A model generated the notes under the pieces. That model saw only the letters and a list, made by a program, of their open reading frames with translations. It searched no databases and had not been told where the DNA came from. Of a stretch of 64,000 nt of DNA, positions 34,727-45,303 are shown in pieces. Positions within the stretch are counted from its first letter, which is position 1; each line of letters begins with the position of its first letter. This stretch comes from Cycas panzhihuaensis. Taxonomy: Eukaryota > Cycadophyta. Position numbers and translations under genes: made by a program. The stretch lies in the NCBI GenBank assembly GCA_023213395.1, contig CM041465.1, positions 99,579,741-99,643,740 on the forward strand, read 5' to 3'.

Positions 34727-35149
34727 TCAAAGGTGGTCACCAAGAAGAGAGAGGTGACGCTCAAGGATGAGACGAATGAGGCTGTCAGCCTCAGCATTGA
34801 GGGCCTGGGGAATATGGTGAACATTGACAGATTGGAAGTGAGCTAATAGTGACCTCGCGGTTGACACCAAGGCTCTCAAGCATGGGCACCACACCTAGTA
34901 AACCTAGGTGAGATGAGACACCACCATTTGGGAGTCGCAAAGAAGGATGACGGGTTCGTGATAGAAACATAACATGTTAGCAAGGGCTTCAATAATGACT
35001 GTGTATTCGGCTTCGTTATTGGTTTCCTCAGGAAGGAAGATTTTAGAGTGCAGGCAATCATGCCCAAAGGAATCACAGAGTATCCACGTGGTGGCAGAAG
35101 GACCAAGATTACCGTGGATTCCGCCATTAGTGAAAATAAAAAGAGCCAT
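34727..35149 (-). pseudogene. Stand-alone RNase H ORF of element E
   Basis: This frame of 423 bp starts at ATG 35149 and ends at TGA 34727, exactly as long as the one in A. It reads IFTNGGIHGNLGP, TNNEAEYTVIIEAL, VILLCDSQMVVSHL and IPQALNAEADSLI. The motifs match RNase H, again with Asn for the first catalytic Asp. Two TAG stops follow SHLT. Protein identity with A is roughly two thirds by eye, without any insertion or deletion, although E has lost the pol genes. It lies between the antisense gene and the 3' LTR, as in A. Confidence 0.82.
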
Positions 35150-35217
35150 GAATGAGAATGACTTCTCTACTGAAATAAGTGCAATGAAACTAAAGAAAGA
35201 GGCAAGAAGAGGACTCT

Positions 35218-36198
35218 ATGTCATTAGTGACGGTGGTCGTGAAGGGGTACGAAGGCCTGGAAATGAGGCAACCCGAAGGTAGGGAAGGGACCACCGAGGA
35301 GACGAGGGGGCCTGTGACACGATCTCGGAGGTTGAGGATCATGGAGAGACTCGCGGGGATAGCTCCACTAGCAGAGAGAGTGATGCAGTGCTGGCAAAGC
35401 AGAGGCAAGGCAGGAGGTGCCAGAGGAGGAGGCACCAGCAGTTAGTGGAGAGCCAGGGGCAGAGGGCATCGCACAGGTGGAGGAGCTAGCAACCGCAATA
35501 GGTGAGGCCTTACTTCCTCATCGTTTGATAGCCAGATGTCCACACACTTTGATTTGGTTTTGGTTTGGTATATGACTGGATATATACTGACATATGGCAT
35601 GTTGGGTTTACAGGTGCCGTAGACATCCAGTGGTTGGTGTGGAGGCCATGGTGAGGGAGATGTTCCCTCAGGTATACACAGAGGGGCAGCCGCCCATCCA
35701 GGCTGAGGATGCAGCCAGATCAGTAGGTGCCCACATGGCAGCATTCGTCCCACTGGTGAGGGTGAGAGATATATGGGCTGTAGAGTCTTGAGAGCATGTA
35801 GCATTCAGAGGACAGTTGCAGTAAGAGCTGGACGAGGCTCGAGGTAAGTGAGACACACTACAGAGTCGCGTATAGGCACTGGAGGCTTAGGGAGGAGTTG
35901 AAAGGGATATGGAGAGCCATGTCCAGGTGATAGTACCAGAGGAGAGACTCAGGGGGATGGAGGAGAGGCTCTGCCTCATAGAGATGGAGCGGGATTGTAT
36001 CTAGGTGTGATACGATCGACTGGTCGAGGACATGGCAGTGTCAAGGTTGGCACGGAGCAGGACATAGATCCACACGGCAGTAACAGCCTCGAGGAGGCCA
36101 CAAGATGGGGGGAGCGAGGTAGGGAGCTTGCGAAGACTCAGGAGGAGTCTCAGAGGGATGTGGTCCCCAGGAGATGGATCACATCGACTAGGAGATGA
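35218..36198 (+). pseudogene. Antisense gene of element E (PMD core missing)
   Basis: It is opposite to E's own coding strand. It reads RGPVTRSRRLRI (RGPVTRARRLRI in A), EVPEEEAPAVSGEPG, and after a 112-bp GT-AG intron a frame with EAMVREMFPQVYTEGQPPI and VGAHMAAFVPLVRVRDIW. A charged coiled-coil-like region follows and the end QEESQRDVVPR matches A's tail. The FHLP PMD core found in A is absent between 35150 and 35218, so the 5' exons are deleted. Several stops and one shift after the intron are present. Function of the protein is unknown. Confidence 0.7.
35502..35613 (+). other. Probable GT-AG intron of the antisense gene in E
   Basis: The borders are CAATAG/GTGAGGCC and GGGTTTACAG/GTGCCG. 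It has the same position and phase 1 as the 106-bp intron in A (10459-10564). Confidence 0.6.
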
Positions 36199-36840
36199 TA
36201 CCCCAGGAGTAGGACAACAGTAGGATAGGGTATATATATTTAGTTTTTGATAGGGGAAAGCACAGGCCTTTATGGGGTCATATATATAGGGTCATATGAT
36301 TGTACCCCCCTGTAAGGATACCGGCTTCTTATATGTATGATATGACATATGATTTTGATGTATATATATAGATAGGGCAATTGGCGCCCCATTTTGATAT
36401 GTATACTTTATTATATATGATATAGATGTTTTGTTATGATATTTGTTTGAGATGTACATATTTCCTTCTATGCATGGCCATATATCTAACAAGAGCACAC
36501 ACGACCACCATGATTAGAGGTGATAGACATATGTGGGGTTAGGAAATAGGGTGACACGCATACCCACAGAGGAGCATAGCAAGATATGCGAAGGAAATAC
36601 CGAGCGAGAGGGGGAGTAACGATACTCCAGAGTGTCATCCTAACTAGGGGATGCCCAAATAGGAGGACAAGGTCCTAAAGGAAATGGGAATATGGGTTAT
36701 GCAGGAGGAACCAGAAAGAAACAGAAGAGGCCATCCTAAGTTGTCATTCCACCTGTGGCTGGGAGAAATGGGAGCAACTTAAGATGGTAGTTTAGGCTCA
36801 TTTCAGACCGTAAAGAGAGAAAGAGGTATGTCTAGACCCC
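36199..36840 (-). other. Element E post-integrase segment
   Basis: It matches A 9202-9900 in reverse, including the block with GGGTCATATGATTGTACCCC near 36290 and the GAAATGAGCCTAAACTACCA segment near 36790. An AT-rich stretch lies between. No gene is seen. Confidence 0.6.
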
Positions 36841-37178
36841 ATAGGGGTAGGGGTAGTCACATACAGAATAGGAGATAGGTGACAAAGGGTAGGCCCAGTG
36901 TGGCTAGGCCTACCAATAAACTCACTATGGTCAGAACCAGATGCATGCAATGGACCTGGCATACAATGGGTCATGTGGCAAGGTTACGTCTGAGTAGGAG
37001 TGGCTCTAGTCCTAGGCAAGGATATAGATCATGAAGAAGAAGTACCTCTACGAGTGGCTCGTCGACGTGGGAGCCTACGTGAAACCGCTCAGGGGGGCCA
37101 AGAAGGTGAAATAAGTGGTTGGTTCAGGACCAGCGACTCGGGAGCCAGTGTGGAATGAAGAGGAGTAGGAATATCTGA
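36841..37178 (-). other. Unassigned 340 bp at the pol deletion of E
   Basis: It lies where RT, RNase H and integrase should be, but I find no match to A or C pol. On the plus strand there is a short open frame (about 37031-37112) without similarity I know. It may be filler sequence from the deletion event or a remnant too decayed to read. Confidence 0.4.
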
Positions 37179-37466
37179 TCAAGATATCCCCCTAACTACT
37201 TGTGAAACTAGGGTGACACGTCGAGGAGAGGGCTCATAACCCTTGCTATATGACTCAAAATCACTCGTTATGGCTAAGTAACCATAACCACTTATACCAA
37301 TAAGGGAAAACCTAACTAGGTTTGGCTCATGACATGGCATAGGGTCTGATTGATGAAGGTCAGTCTCCTGAAACAAAGGTCCCACGGAAGGGGTAGCCTC
37401 CTCAGGATCGTTATCTTCATCATTAAAAATAGCCTGGTGGGCTAGATGAGAGGTGTAAGATGGCAT
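37179..37466 (-). pseudogene. pol: Element E protease-RT linker
   Basis: The minus strand reads EPNLVRFSLIGISGYGYLAITSD, matching the PIGVGSYGYLASFSD phrase of A and C. It is open for 95 codons and ends near 37179. RT does not follow. Confidence 0.65.
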
Positions 37467-37747
37467 AGGCTCACAGGTGACAACTTTAACTCATCTTTCA
37501 TGATAAATTTAAGTTACCCCTAACACGTGGAGCATATTGCTCCCATTTGGTCGAGCCATGGTCGGCCCAATAAGAGGTTGTACTCCACATCGATATCGAG
37601 TACAACAACTTTGACAGAAATAGTTTTCCCTCCTAAGATGAGGGAAAGGGAGACTATCCCTAAAGGGGACTTCTCAGTCCCATCATACCCTTGGCATTTC
37701 TAAGGGACAGACTCAAGAGCTACTATGGCTAGCTCTTTGAGCATGCA
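37467..37747 (-). pseudogene. pol: Element E protease, C-terminal half
   Basis: The minus-strand reading has the LKELAIVALES segment, the GYDGTEK-SPLG loop and the HPLIGPTMARPN-like region where A has LLLGRPWLDQ. It is separated from its N-terminal half (44885-45050) by element H. Confidence 0.6.
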
Positions 37748-38958
37748 TGATCCGTTTCAGATCTTTAAAATGCTCTAAATACTTTATTTTTCATGTAAAT
37801 GGTCTTTATGTAGTACGAAATTGCCTTAAAAAGGCTTAATAGTCTTCATTTAGTAGAAATATGCCTTTAAAAGGCTTTAAAATGTAAAAACATTGTATTT
37901 CTACAAGTACAAAAAGGTGCTATAACTGCTACCGTGCTGCTATTAAGGTGCTACAACTGCTACCAAGGTGTTATTAAGGTGCTATAATTGCTACCAAGGC
38001 GCTACCAAGGTGTTACGCAAGTGCTACGGTTGCTAGTCGCATATGAAGTCACTACGAGCTACTATAGTCACAGCCGCTACTCTGAGTCACACGAGTCTGC
38101 TACTTGAGTCACTACCATCGAAATAAGCATCTTGAAGTCGCTACTACCGCCATCGCAAGTCAAAAACGTAAAATAATAAAAACGAGAATGGTTTTGGCTC
38201 AAACCAGAACCGTTTGGCACGAAATTTGAGGAGAAGGTGCACACACGTGTCCTCTACTCATTCAAAGAGGGAAAACTCTAAAATAAATGGATTTTCCTAA
38301 GATTTTCTAAACCGTTTTAAAAACCGTTAGAAAACGAAGAAAATAGAAAAATGGGAATAACTCTCTCAAATGGAAACGCTTTTAAGCGAAATTCGAGAGA
38401 GGAATCCGGGGGATCAAGGCAGTGATTCTTGACACGAAAAAAAAGGACGCCGCAGCCCTAGACGCAGCATGGAGCAAGATTCAAGAAATCTCCAAGAAAA
38501 ATCATTTTCTGGAAAGAGAACGGCTCCAAGAGTAAAATCTACGTTGGGAGATAAAAGACGGAAAACGCAGCAGAAGAAACTTGTTATGGGATCCGAAGGA
38601 GCCTGTAAAATCGCAATGGCAGCCCGTAAGAGAAGACAAGAAAGCGCAGCACCCGGAAGAGACGCTGATGCCTTTCCTCACCCAAAACGGGGTTTTTGGT
38701 ACAGAAAACCAAAAACGGCTTCGCAGACTTCGAGACGGAGGTTCCAGCAAATGAGTAGTAGCTCAAGAAGCGCCCAGCTCTCATTCTCTCTCTCCCAAAA
38801 CGCTGCAGCAGTCCATTGCATGCTCAACAGAGCACAAACAAAGGGGTTTTGGTAAGAAAATTCTAGAAATTTCAAATTCAATGTAATAATATGTATATTG
38901 TTCTGGATTTTGTTTCAATTGGTTAAAGTTTTCACTTTCCCATTCAAGATTCAAATCA
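37748..38958 (+). repeat. Element H 5' LTR (1211 bp)
   Basis: It begins TGATCCGTTTC and ends CAAATCA. It aligns to 43671-44884 with most of the length differences in the GCTAC-rich block at about 37910-38160. Confidence 0.93.
37910..38165 (+). repeat. GCTAC-type short repeat block in H 5' LTR
   Basis: Degenerate units around GGTGCTA, TGCTACCAAG and GTCGCTACTGAGTCAC recur through about 250 bp. The same block in the 3' LTR (about 43845-44090) differs by many small gains and losses. It falls in the U3 part of the LTR. Confidence 0.7.
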
Positions 38959-38965
38959 ATATTTT

Positions 38966-38977
38966 TGGTATCAGAGC
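38966..38977 (+). other. Element H primer binding site
   Basis: TGGTATCAGAGC lies 7 bases after the LTR end and pairs with initiator Met-tRNA. Confidence 0.85.
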
Positions 38978-39153
38978 TAGTTTCTTGAAACCCTTGGGAA
39001 TTTAGGGATTTTAAAGAAAAAGAAAGAGAAGAAAAGGAAAAAAAACTTCTTGCTTTCATTGTTGGTAGTTTTATGAAAACTAGATACCAATATCTGTTAA
39101 CTGGTGAACCTCTAACTGAGCCTCTGTAGAGAGAAAGAAAGCAGCGGAGGAAA

Positions 39154-40140
39154 ATGGCTGATCCAGAGCAGAAGATGGAGGAAAGATTCGAGAAGATGGA
39201 GCAGAACCTTAATAGGCTAACCCAGCTTGTGGCACAGCTAGTGGCAACTTCTTCTCCAACAGCCAAAGGCGTAAAGAAGGAAGAAGAAGAACCGATGAAA
39301 GAGGAGATGAATGAAGAGTTGGTAGAAGACCAACAAGAAAATGATGAAGAAGATGACAATCCAGCAGTATTCACACATCCATTCAAGGTAGAGGCAAAAC
39401 TTGAATTGCCCATCTATGATGGAACGTTGGATGCCAAAAAATTAGATAATTGGCTAGACCAATTAGAAACTTATTTCTCTATTTATGGGTATAAAAACCA
39501 GCAGAAAATAACTTTTGCTAGGTTAAAATTATCTAAACATGCATTAGTTTGGTGGAATGCATACATTAAATCCCATAATGTAAATGAAATCACTTGGCAA
39601 CAGTTTAAAATCCTCATAAAGAAGTAATTCTATCCTATTGGATATGAAGAGCAACAGAGGATTAAATGGCAATACTACCGACAGGAAAGAGGCCAAAATG
39701 TCCAAGATTACACAACAGAATTTCAAAAGCAAGCTGTTGTGTTGGGCATCTCTTTATCGGTAAAGACATGATGTTGAAATATATTGGAGGATTGCACCAA
39801 AGATATTCAAAGAAGAACTTCAACTATTTGAAGTCAAATCGCCGATTTGCCAAGAAAAAGGCGATTGCCATAGAAAAGAGGAATAAGAAGGTTTATGCCG
39901 AAAGAAAAGGTTTGCACCTCCAGAAGGTAGCAACAAACCTGCTCGAGGAATGAAGTTTCCAGGTAAAGTTGGACAACAATCCATTAGAGGTTTTGGCAAG
40001 ATGAAACAAGCCAATACCACCCAAATCAAAATCACTTGTACTCATTGCAAGCAAGCGGGTCACAGCATAGAAGACTGTTGGTTTCTACACCCAGAGAAAA
40101 GACCCAAGAACAAGGGGAAAGGTAAAGTTAAAATTAAAGG
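39154..40140 (+). pseudogene. gag: Element H gag
   Basis: ATG 39154 opens MADPEQKMEERFEKMEQNL, a coiled-coil-like start with an acidic stretch, then the capsid core (ELPIYDGTLDAKKLDNWLDQ, LKLSKHALVWWNAY). A TAA at 39625 ends the first ORF at 157 codons. The rest (QNVQDYTTEFQKQAVVLG, then a shifted part) leads to the zinc knuckle CTHCKQAGHSIEDC near 40035, which keeps all four ligands. Confidence 0.85.
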
Positions 40141-40560
40141 TAAAACTTTACTCAACTCTGTAGGTGATGAAAATGTTTGCGGCATTGAAGAAGCCAATGA
40201 GAAATTGATGCTCATGGCTAATGCGGAGCCTGGAGACAACCATCAGCAAGTTGATCCAGAGATTAGAGAGGAGCTCTTCATGGTAAGAATCCAAGTGAAG
40301 CAAAGCATGGTTGATGCCATCTTTGATGGAGGAAGCCAAAAGAATTTAATCTCAGAAGCATTGGTAAAGAAATTGGGATTAAAGATGCATGCACATCCAA
40401 AACCATATCCTCTTAGATGGTTGCAAAAAGATTCAGAGTTGTAGGTTACTCACCAATGTAAGTTTAAATTTGTAATTTCTGAAAAGTTCATTGATGAAGT
40501 TGAATGTGAAGTAGTCCCTTTGGATGTTTGTCAAGTTGTGTTTGGCAGCCCATATCTCTA
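40141..40560 (+). pseudogene. pol: Element H protease
   Basis: It reads VDAIFDGGSQKNLISEALVKKLGL near 40310, a retropepsin site with DGG for the usual D-S/T-G. A TAG at 40441 interrupts it. It resumes with [19 protein letters not shown] near 40515. Confidence 0.75.
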
Positions 40561-41735
40561 TGATAGAGATGGAGTTCACCATAAGAGGCTGAGAAAGATT
40601 CGACTCATCAAGGACGGAAGATCATATTTGATCAATGCATCAAAGCCACAGAAGAAGATTTCTCTCATCTCTTCCCAACAAGCGAAAAGATTAATTAACG
40701 CTTGTAGGAAGTTTGTGCTGCTGATGATAAAGCCAAAGGTGGAAGAAAATGAGCAAGCAGAGTCCTCAATACAGGCACTGGATAGGAAGCAAGTGCAGCA
40801 GATTGAAGGCCTAAAGAATAGGTACAGTGATGTATTCCAAGAGTCGAAAGGGCTGCCCCCTAAAAGGGCAATTGAACATGAAATCCAGTTGGTTGCTGAT
40901 TCACCTTTGCCGAATCTTAGTCTCTATCAAAACTCAGTTTTGGAGAATGAAGAGATTAAGAGGCAGATTCAAGAACTCTTGGAACAAGGAGTAATCAAAC
41001 CGAGTTATTCCCCATGTGGATCACCTATTGTTTTGGTGCCAAAGAAAGATGGAGGATGGAGAATGTGCATTGACTACCGAGCTTTGAACAAGATCACCAT
41101 AAAGAATGACATCCTCACCGCGGATAGATGACTTGTTGGACCATGATCGGCAAGATATTTCAAAGAAATGGATCTGAAATCGTTACCATCGTTCGAATCG
41201 AGAGGAGGATACTTGGAAAATGACCTTCAAATCGAAGCAAGGATTGTTCGAATGGTTGGTGATGCCGTTTGGTCTATGCAATGTACCTGCCACCTTCATG
41301 AGATTGATGAATGAGGTATTAAGACCCTTCATTGATGATTTTGTAATTGTTTATCTAGATGATATTCTGATTTTTAGCCAAACATGGGAGGAGCACCTCC
41401 AACATGTTGAGCAAGTGCTCAAAGTTCTCCAAGAGCGAGCTTGAAACTAAATCTAAAGAAGTGCGAGTTTGGAAAGCAATCTCTCGTCGTCTTAGGTTTC
41501 GTGGTTGGAGGAAAAGAATTGAAGATTGACCCAAAGAAAGATCAAAGTCATTCTCAATTGGCCTACACCCAAGACAACCACAGAGGTAAGAAGTTTCATT
41601 GGTGCATGTCAGTATTTAAGAAAATTTATTTTTAGATTCTCTCAAATTGCAGCACCTCTTCATGCATTGACGGGAGGACATGCAAAGTTTCATTGGGAGA
41701 ATGAACAAGAAAAAGCTTTCAAGCTTTTGAAGCGT
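40561..41735 (+). pseudogene. pol: Element H reverse transcriptase
   Basis: The RT lead is [20 protein letters not shown], then [20 protein letters not shown] near 41040. Short indels at 41125-41215 scramble the part before [21 protein letters not shown] (41220). The catalytic YLDDILIF is near 41355. Further shifts occur near 41440 and 41540, with the connection region SFIGACQYLRKFI near 41595. Confidence 0.88.
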
Positions 41736-42150
41736 AAAATCATGAGGCACCGTGTTAGCTTTACCTTCACCGCAGGCCATTTGAATTGGAGACCGACGCT
41801 TGTGTTATGCCATGGGAGCAGTATTGAAGCAAGAAGGAAAACCGATAGCATACCATTCAGAGACATTCAATGGAGCTGTCATAAACTACCCAACTTACGA
41901 TAATGAGCTCTATGCATTGCACTAAGCAGTGAAGCATTGGAGACCCTATTTGTTGGGAAAAGAAGTGGTCATCCACATCGACCACAAGCCTTTGCAATTT
42001 TTGCAAACTCAGTCCAAGTTGCAGCAGGCTAGGCACATGAAGTGGATGTCCTATTTACGTTAGCTTCACATCGTGGTAAAATACAAGAAAGGAACAACGA
42101 ATAAGATTGCAGACTTGTCATCTGCACCTCCTCAACAAAGAAGGTAATTC
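41736..42150 (+). pseudogene. pol: Element H RNase H
   Basis: After frame breaks near 41760 it gives the INYPTYDNELYALH segment (about 41885) and VVIHIDHKPLQFLQTQSKLQ (about 41965), with KYKKGTTNKIADLSS near 42085, all typical of gypsy RNase H. The region around the first catalytic Asp is scrambled. Confidence 0.75.
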
Positions 42151-43626
42151 CAGTTTATTGGTAGCTATGCAATTTCAACCTTTCTGCCATGATGAATATG
42201 TTGATTTGTATTTGAAAGATGAGGCATTCAAGCCTATCTTTGAGCGTACAAAGAAGGAAAAGTAGTTGCGATTTCAAATGAAAGATGGACTTCTTTGCAA
42301 GCAAGACAAGCTTTGCATTCCAAAGCATGCATACTGAATGAAGTGGATAAGAGAAACACACACTTCTCGAGTTGCAGGACACTTTGGAGTGGGAAAGATG
42401 TTGCTAAACTTGCAGCGATATATGTATTGGCCAAACATGCAGCAAGATGTGACTACAACAGTACGAGGGTGTACATTATGTAGTACATCAAAGCCGGCCA
42501 ATAGGAAGTTTGGATTGTATATTCCACTTCCTGTTCCATCACAACCGTGGGAAAGTATCTCCATGGATTTCTTGGGAGGACTACCACAAACCAAAAATGG
42601 TATGGATTATTTGTTTGTTGTTGTTGATCAGTTCAGTAAAATGGTGTTGTTGATTCCCTGTAAGAAAACACATATAGGAGAAGACATAGCTAGATTATTT
42701 TTCCAAAGATGTTTGGAAGTATTTTGACTTCCCAACTCAATCATTTCGATCGAGACAATGATTTCTGAGTCATTTTTGGCAAACACTTTGGAGAATGATG
42801 GATACAAAGCTAAAGATGAGTACATCTTTTCATCCTCAAACAGATGGCTAGACTGAAGTTGTCAACAGGACATTGGTACAACTGTTACGAGGATACAATG
42901 CCAAGCATCCTAAGACTTGGGATGAAAGTCTCCCATACTTACAATTTGCATTCAACAGAGCTATTCATAGCTCAACCCAGAAATCACCATTTGAGGTATG
43001 TTTGGGATTTCTGCCTGCAAGTCCTTTCGATTTAGAATTTTCTGCTCAACTTTCTCGCAGAAATGGAAAGGAGGAAGAAGGAGATGAAAAGGCACAAAGA
43101 TTCTTGGAAAGAATCAGAAAATCCATCAACAGGTTGAAGAGCAACTTCAAAAGTCTCAACAAAGATACAAGCAATGAGATGATGCACACGTAACCGACCA
43201 TTCCTTTAAGGAAGGAGATAGAGTCCGTTGCACCTCAGTAAGAAAAGATTGCAAGGTGAAGGCAAAAAGTTAAAGCCTTTACGATATGGTCCTTTTACAA
43301 TTTTGAAGAAAATTGGGGAAAATGCTTTCGACGAACTTCTAAAATTCATGAAGATGTATTCCGTAGTGAATGTCGAGAATCTGAAGATGTTTGAGCCATC
43401 CATGTTGGATGAAGATGAAGACAGAGTTCCACTCTTACCAAACCTAGAAGAGTTGCGAATAGAGAAAGAGGAACCAATGCAAAATGATTGCATTCTTCAA
43501 AGGAAGCAGACCGAGACTCGAAGAGGCATAATTGAGTCCTTCAGAATTGCACAGAAAGGACAAGTACCTAGCAAAGTAAAATGGTACAATAAGGAAACAG
43601 GGAAAATCAAATTCCCTCATCTATAA
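42151..43626 (+). pseudogene. pol: Element H integrase and C-terminal tail
   Basis: It contains GHFGVGKMLLNLQRYMYWPNM and the CTLC zinc pair near 42460, then the core ISMDFLGGLPQTKNGMDYLF near 42555. The second Asp region is altered (SIETMISESFLANTL), and after shifts comes RGYNAKHPKTWDESLPYLQF near 42885. From 43228 it reads GEGKKLKPLRYGPFTILKKI. The last 45 residues (KQTETRRGIIESFRIAQKG) resemble a chromodomain that has lost aromatic residues. The ORF ends at TAA 43624-43626. Confidence 0.8.
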
Positions 43627-43654
43627 CTATAAAGTTCATGAGGCCATGAACTCC

Positions 43655-43670
43655 TAAAAAAGGGGAGTTC
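43655..43670 (+). other. Element H polypurine tract
   Basis: AAAAAAGGGGAGTTC lies directly before the 3' LTR start at 43671. Confidence 0.8.
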
Positions 43671-44884
43671 TGATCCGTTCCGGATCTTTAAAATGCTCTA
43701 AATACTTTATTTTTCATGTAAATGGTCTTTATGTAGCAGGAAATTACCTTAAAAATGCTTAATAGTCTTCATTTAGTAGAAATATGCCTTTAAAAGGCTT
43801 AAAAATGTAAAAACATTGTATTTCTACAAGTACAAAAAGGTGCTATAACTGCTACCGAGCTGCTATTAAGGTGCTACAACTGCTACCAAGGTGCTATTAA
43901 GGTGTTATAATCATACCATGGCGCTACCAAGGTGTTACGCAAGTGCTACGGTTGCTACAGAGCCGCTAGTCGCTATGAAGTCGCTACTGAGTCACATGTT
44001 GCTACACAGTCGCTAAGTCACACTGAGTCGCTACCGCCATCGAGTCGCTAGAGTCACATCGAGTCGCTACTACTGCCATCGCAAGTCAAAAATAGAAAAT
44101 AATAAAACGGAATGGTTTGGCGGCTCAAACCAGAGCTGGCACGAAATTTGAGGAGAAGGTGCACACACGTGTCCTCTACTCATTCAAAGAGGGAAAACTC
44201 CAAAATAAACGGATTTTCCCAAGATTTTCTAAACCGTTTTGAAAACCGTTAGAAAACGAAGAAAATAGAAAAACGGGAATAATTCTCTCAAATGGAAACG
44301 CTTTTAAGCGAAATTCGAGAGAGGAATCCGGGGGATCAAGGCAGTGATTCTTGACACAAAAAAAAGGACGCCGCAGCCCTAGACGCAGCACGAAGCAAGA
44401 TTCAAGAAATCTCCAAGAAAAATCATTTTCTGGAAAGAGAATGGCTCCAAGAGTAAAATCTGCGTTGGGAGATAAAAGACGGAAAACGCAGCAGAAGAAA
44501 CTTGTTGCGGGGATCTAGAAGGAGCCCAGAAAATCGCAGCTGCAGTCCAGAAGAGAAGACAGTAAAGCGCAGCAGACCCAGAAGAGACGCTAGACAGTCT
44601 TCCTCACCCAAAACGGGGTTTTTGGTACAGAAAACCAAAAACGGCTTTGCAGACTTCGAGACGGAGGTTCCAGTAAATGAGCAGTAGCTCAAGAAGCGCC
44701 CAGCTCTCATTCTCTCTCTCCCAAAACGTTGCAGCAGTCCATTGCATGCTCAATAGAGCACAAACAAAGGGGTTTTTGTAAGAAAATTCCAGAAATTTTA
44801 AATTCAATGTAATAATATGTATATTGTTCTGGATTTTATTTCAATTGGTTAAAGTTTTCACTTTCCCATTCAAGATTCAGATCA
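43671..44884 (+). repeat. Element H 3' LTR (1214 bp)
   Basis: It begins TGATCCGTTCCGG and ends CAGATCA, with ATGCA following. It contains its own copy of the GCTAC-type repeat block at about 43845-44090. Confidence 0.93.
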
Positions 44885-45303
44885 ATGCACATAGGCATAG
44901 CATTAACTGAGGAGCTATTATCTACAATGGCCCTCTTTATGATAAAATCAGGAGTGTCAATGGTAATGATGAATGGGTAATGCAAAAGCTTCTCCCGCTT
45001 ACTAGGAGATGGGAGATCTTTGGGATCAAATGAGATGATAGGTGGTCAATGGGAGGTAGCACCTACCATATGGATGGAAGCATCTTGTTGGCCAAGAGCT
45101 TCAAGAAGAAGAGCACGCTGATCAGGGCAGCTTCTCAAGACATCCATAAAAGACATCCCCGCAGTGATGGTATGGAGCTCTTCAATGATAAAGAAGGGCT
45201 TCCCCTTCGTAGGTTGGGTAAGCACCTTTCGAAAATTGTAACAGCCAAGGAATATGGGAATAGTCTTGGGAAGCGCATGGTGTTCCAAAAGATAAGTTTC
45301 CAA
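44885..45303 (-). pseudogene. pol: Element E gag end and protease N-terminal half
   Basis: The minus strand reads FLGCYNFRKVLTQPTKGKPF, IIEELHTITAGMSFMDVLRSC and, past a shift, DNSSSVNAMPM near 44915, where D-S-G is D-N-S. It breaks at H and continues at 37747. Confidence 0.72.

Larger units (their letters stand above)
37748..44884 (+). mobile_element. Element H: Ty3/gypsy element (probable chromovirus) inside E's protease
   Basis: It has two LTRs of 1211 and 1214 bp, a Met-tRNA-type primer site, gag with a complete CCHC knuckle, protease, RT, RNase H and integrase, and a polypurine tract. The ATGCA duplication is at 37743-37747 and 44885-44889. E's protease reads across if H is removed. Several frameshifts and stops make it inactive. 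Its C-terminus may be a degenerate chromodomain. Confidence 0.93.

Noticed and set aside
37910-38165. Possible CRISPR-like repeat array
   Set aside because: The units are short, degenerate and contiguous with no regular spacers, and they are inside a retrotransposon LTR.
38781-39413. 210-codon minus-strand ORF over the start of H gag
   Set aside because: It is the Ser-rich reverse complement of the acidic GAA-rich gag N-terminus and spans the LTR edge, so it is a shadow frame.
42274-42594. 106-codon minus-strand ORF in H integrase
   Set aside because: It is opposite to the integrase core frame with recognisable motifs.
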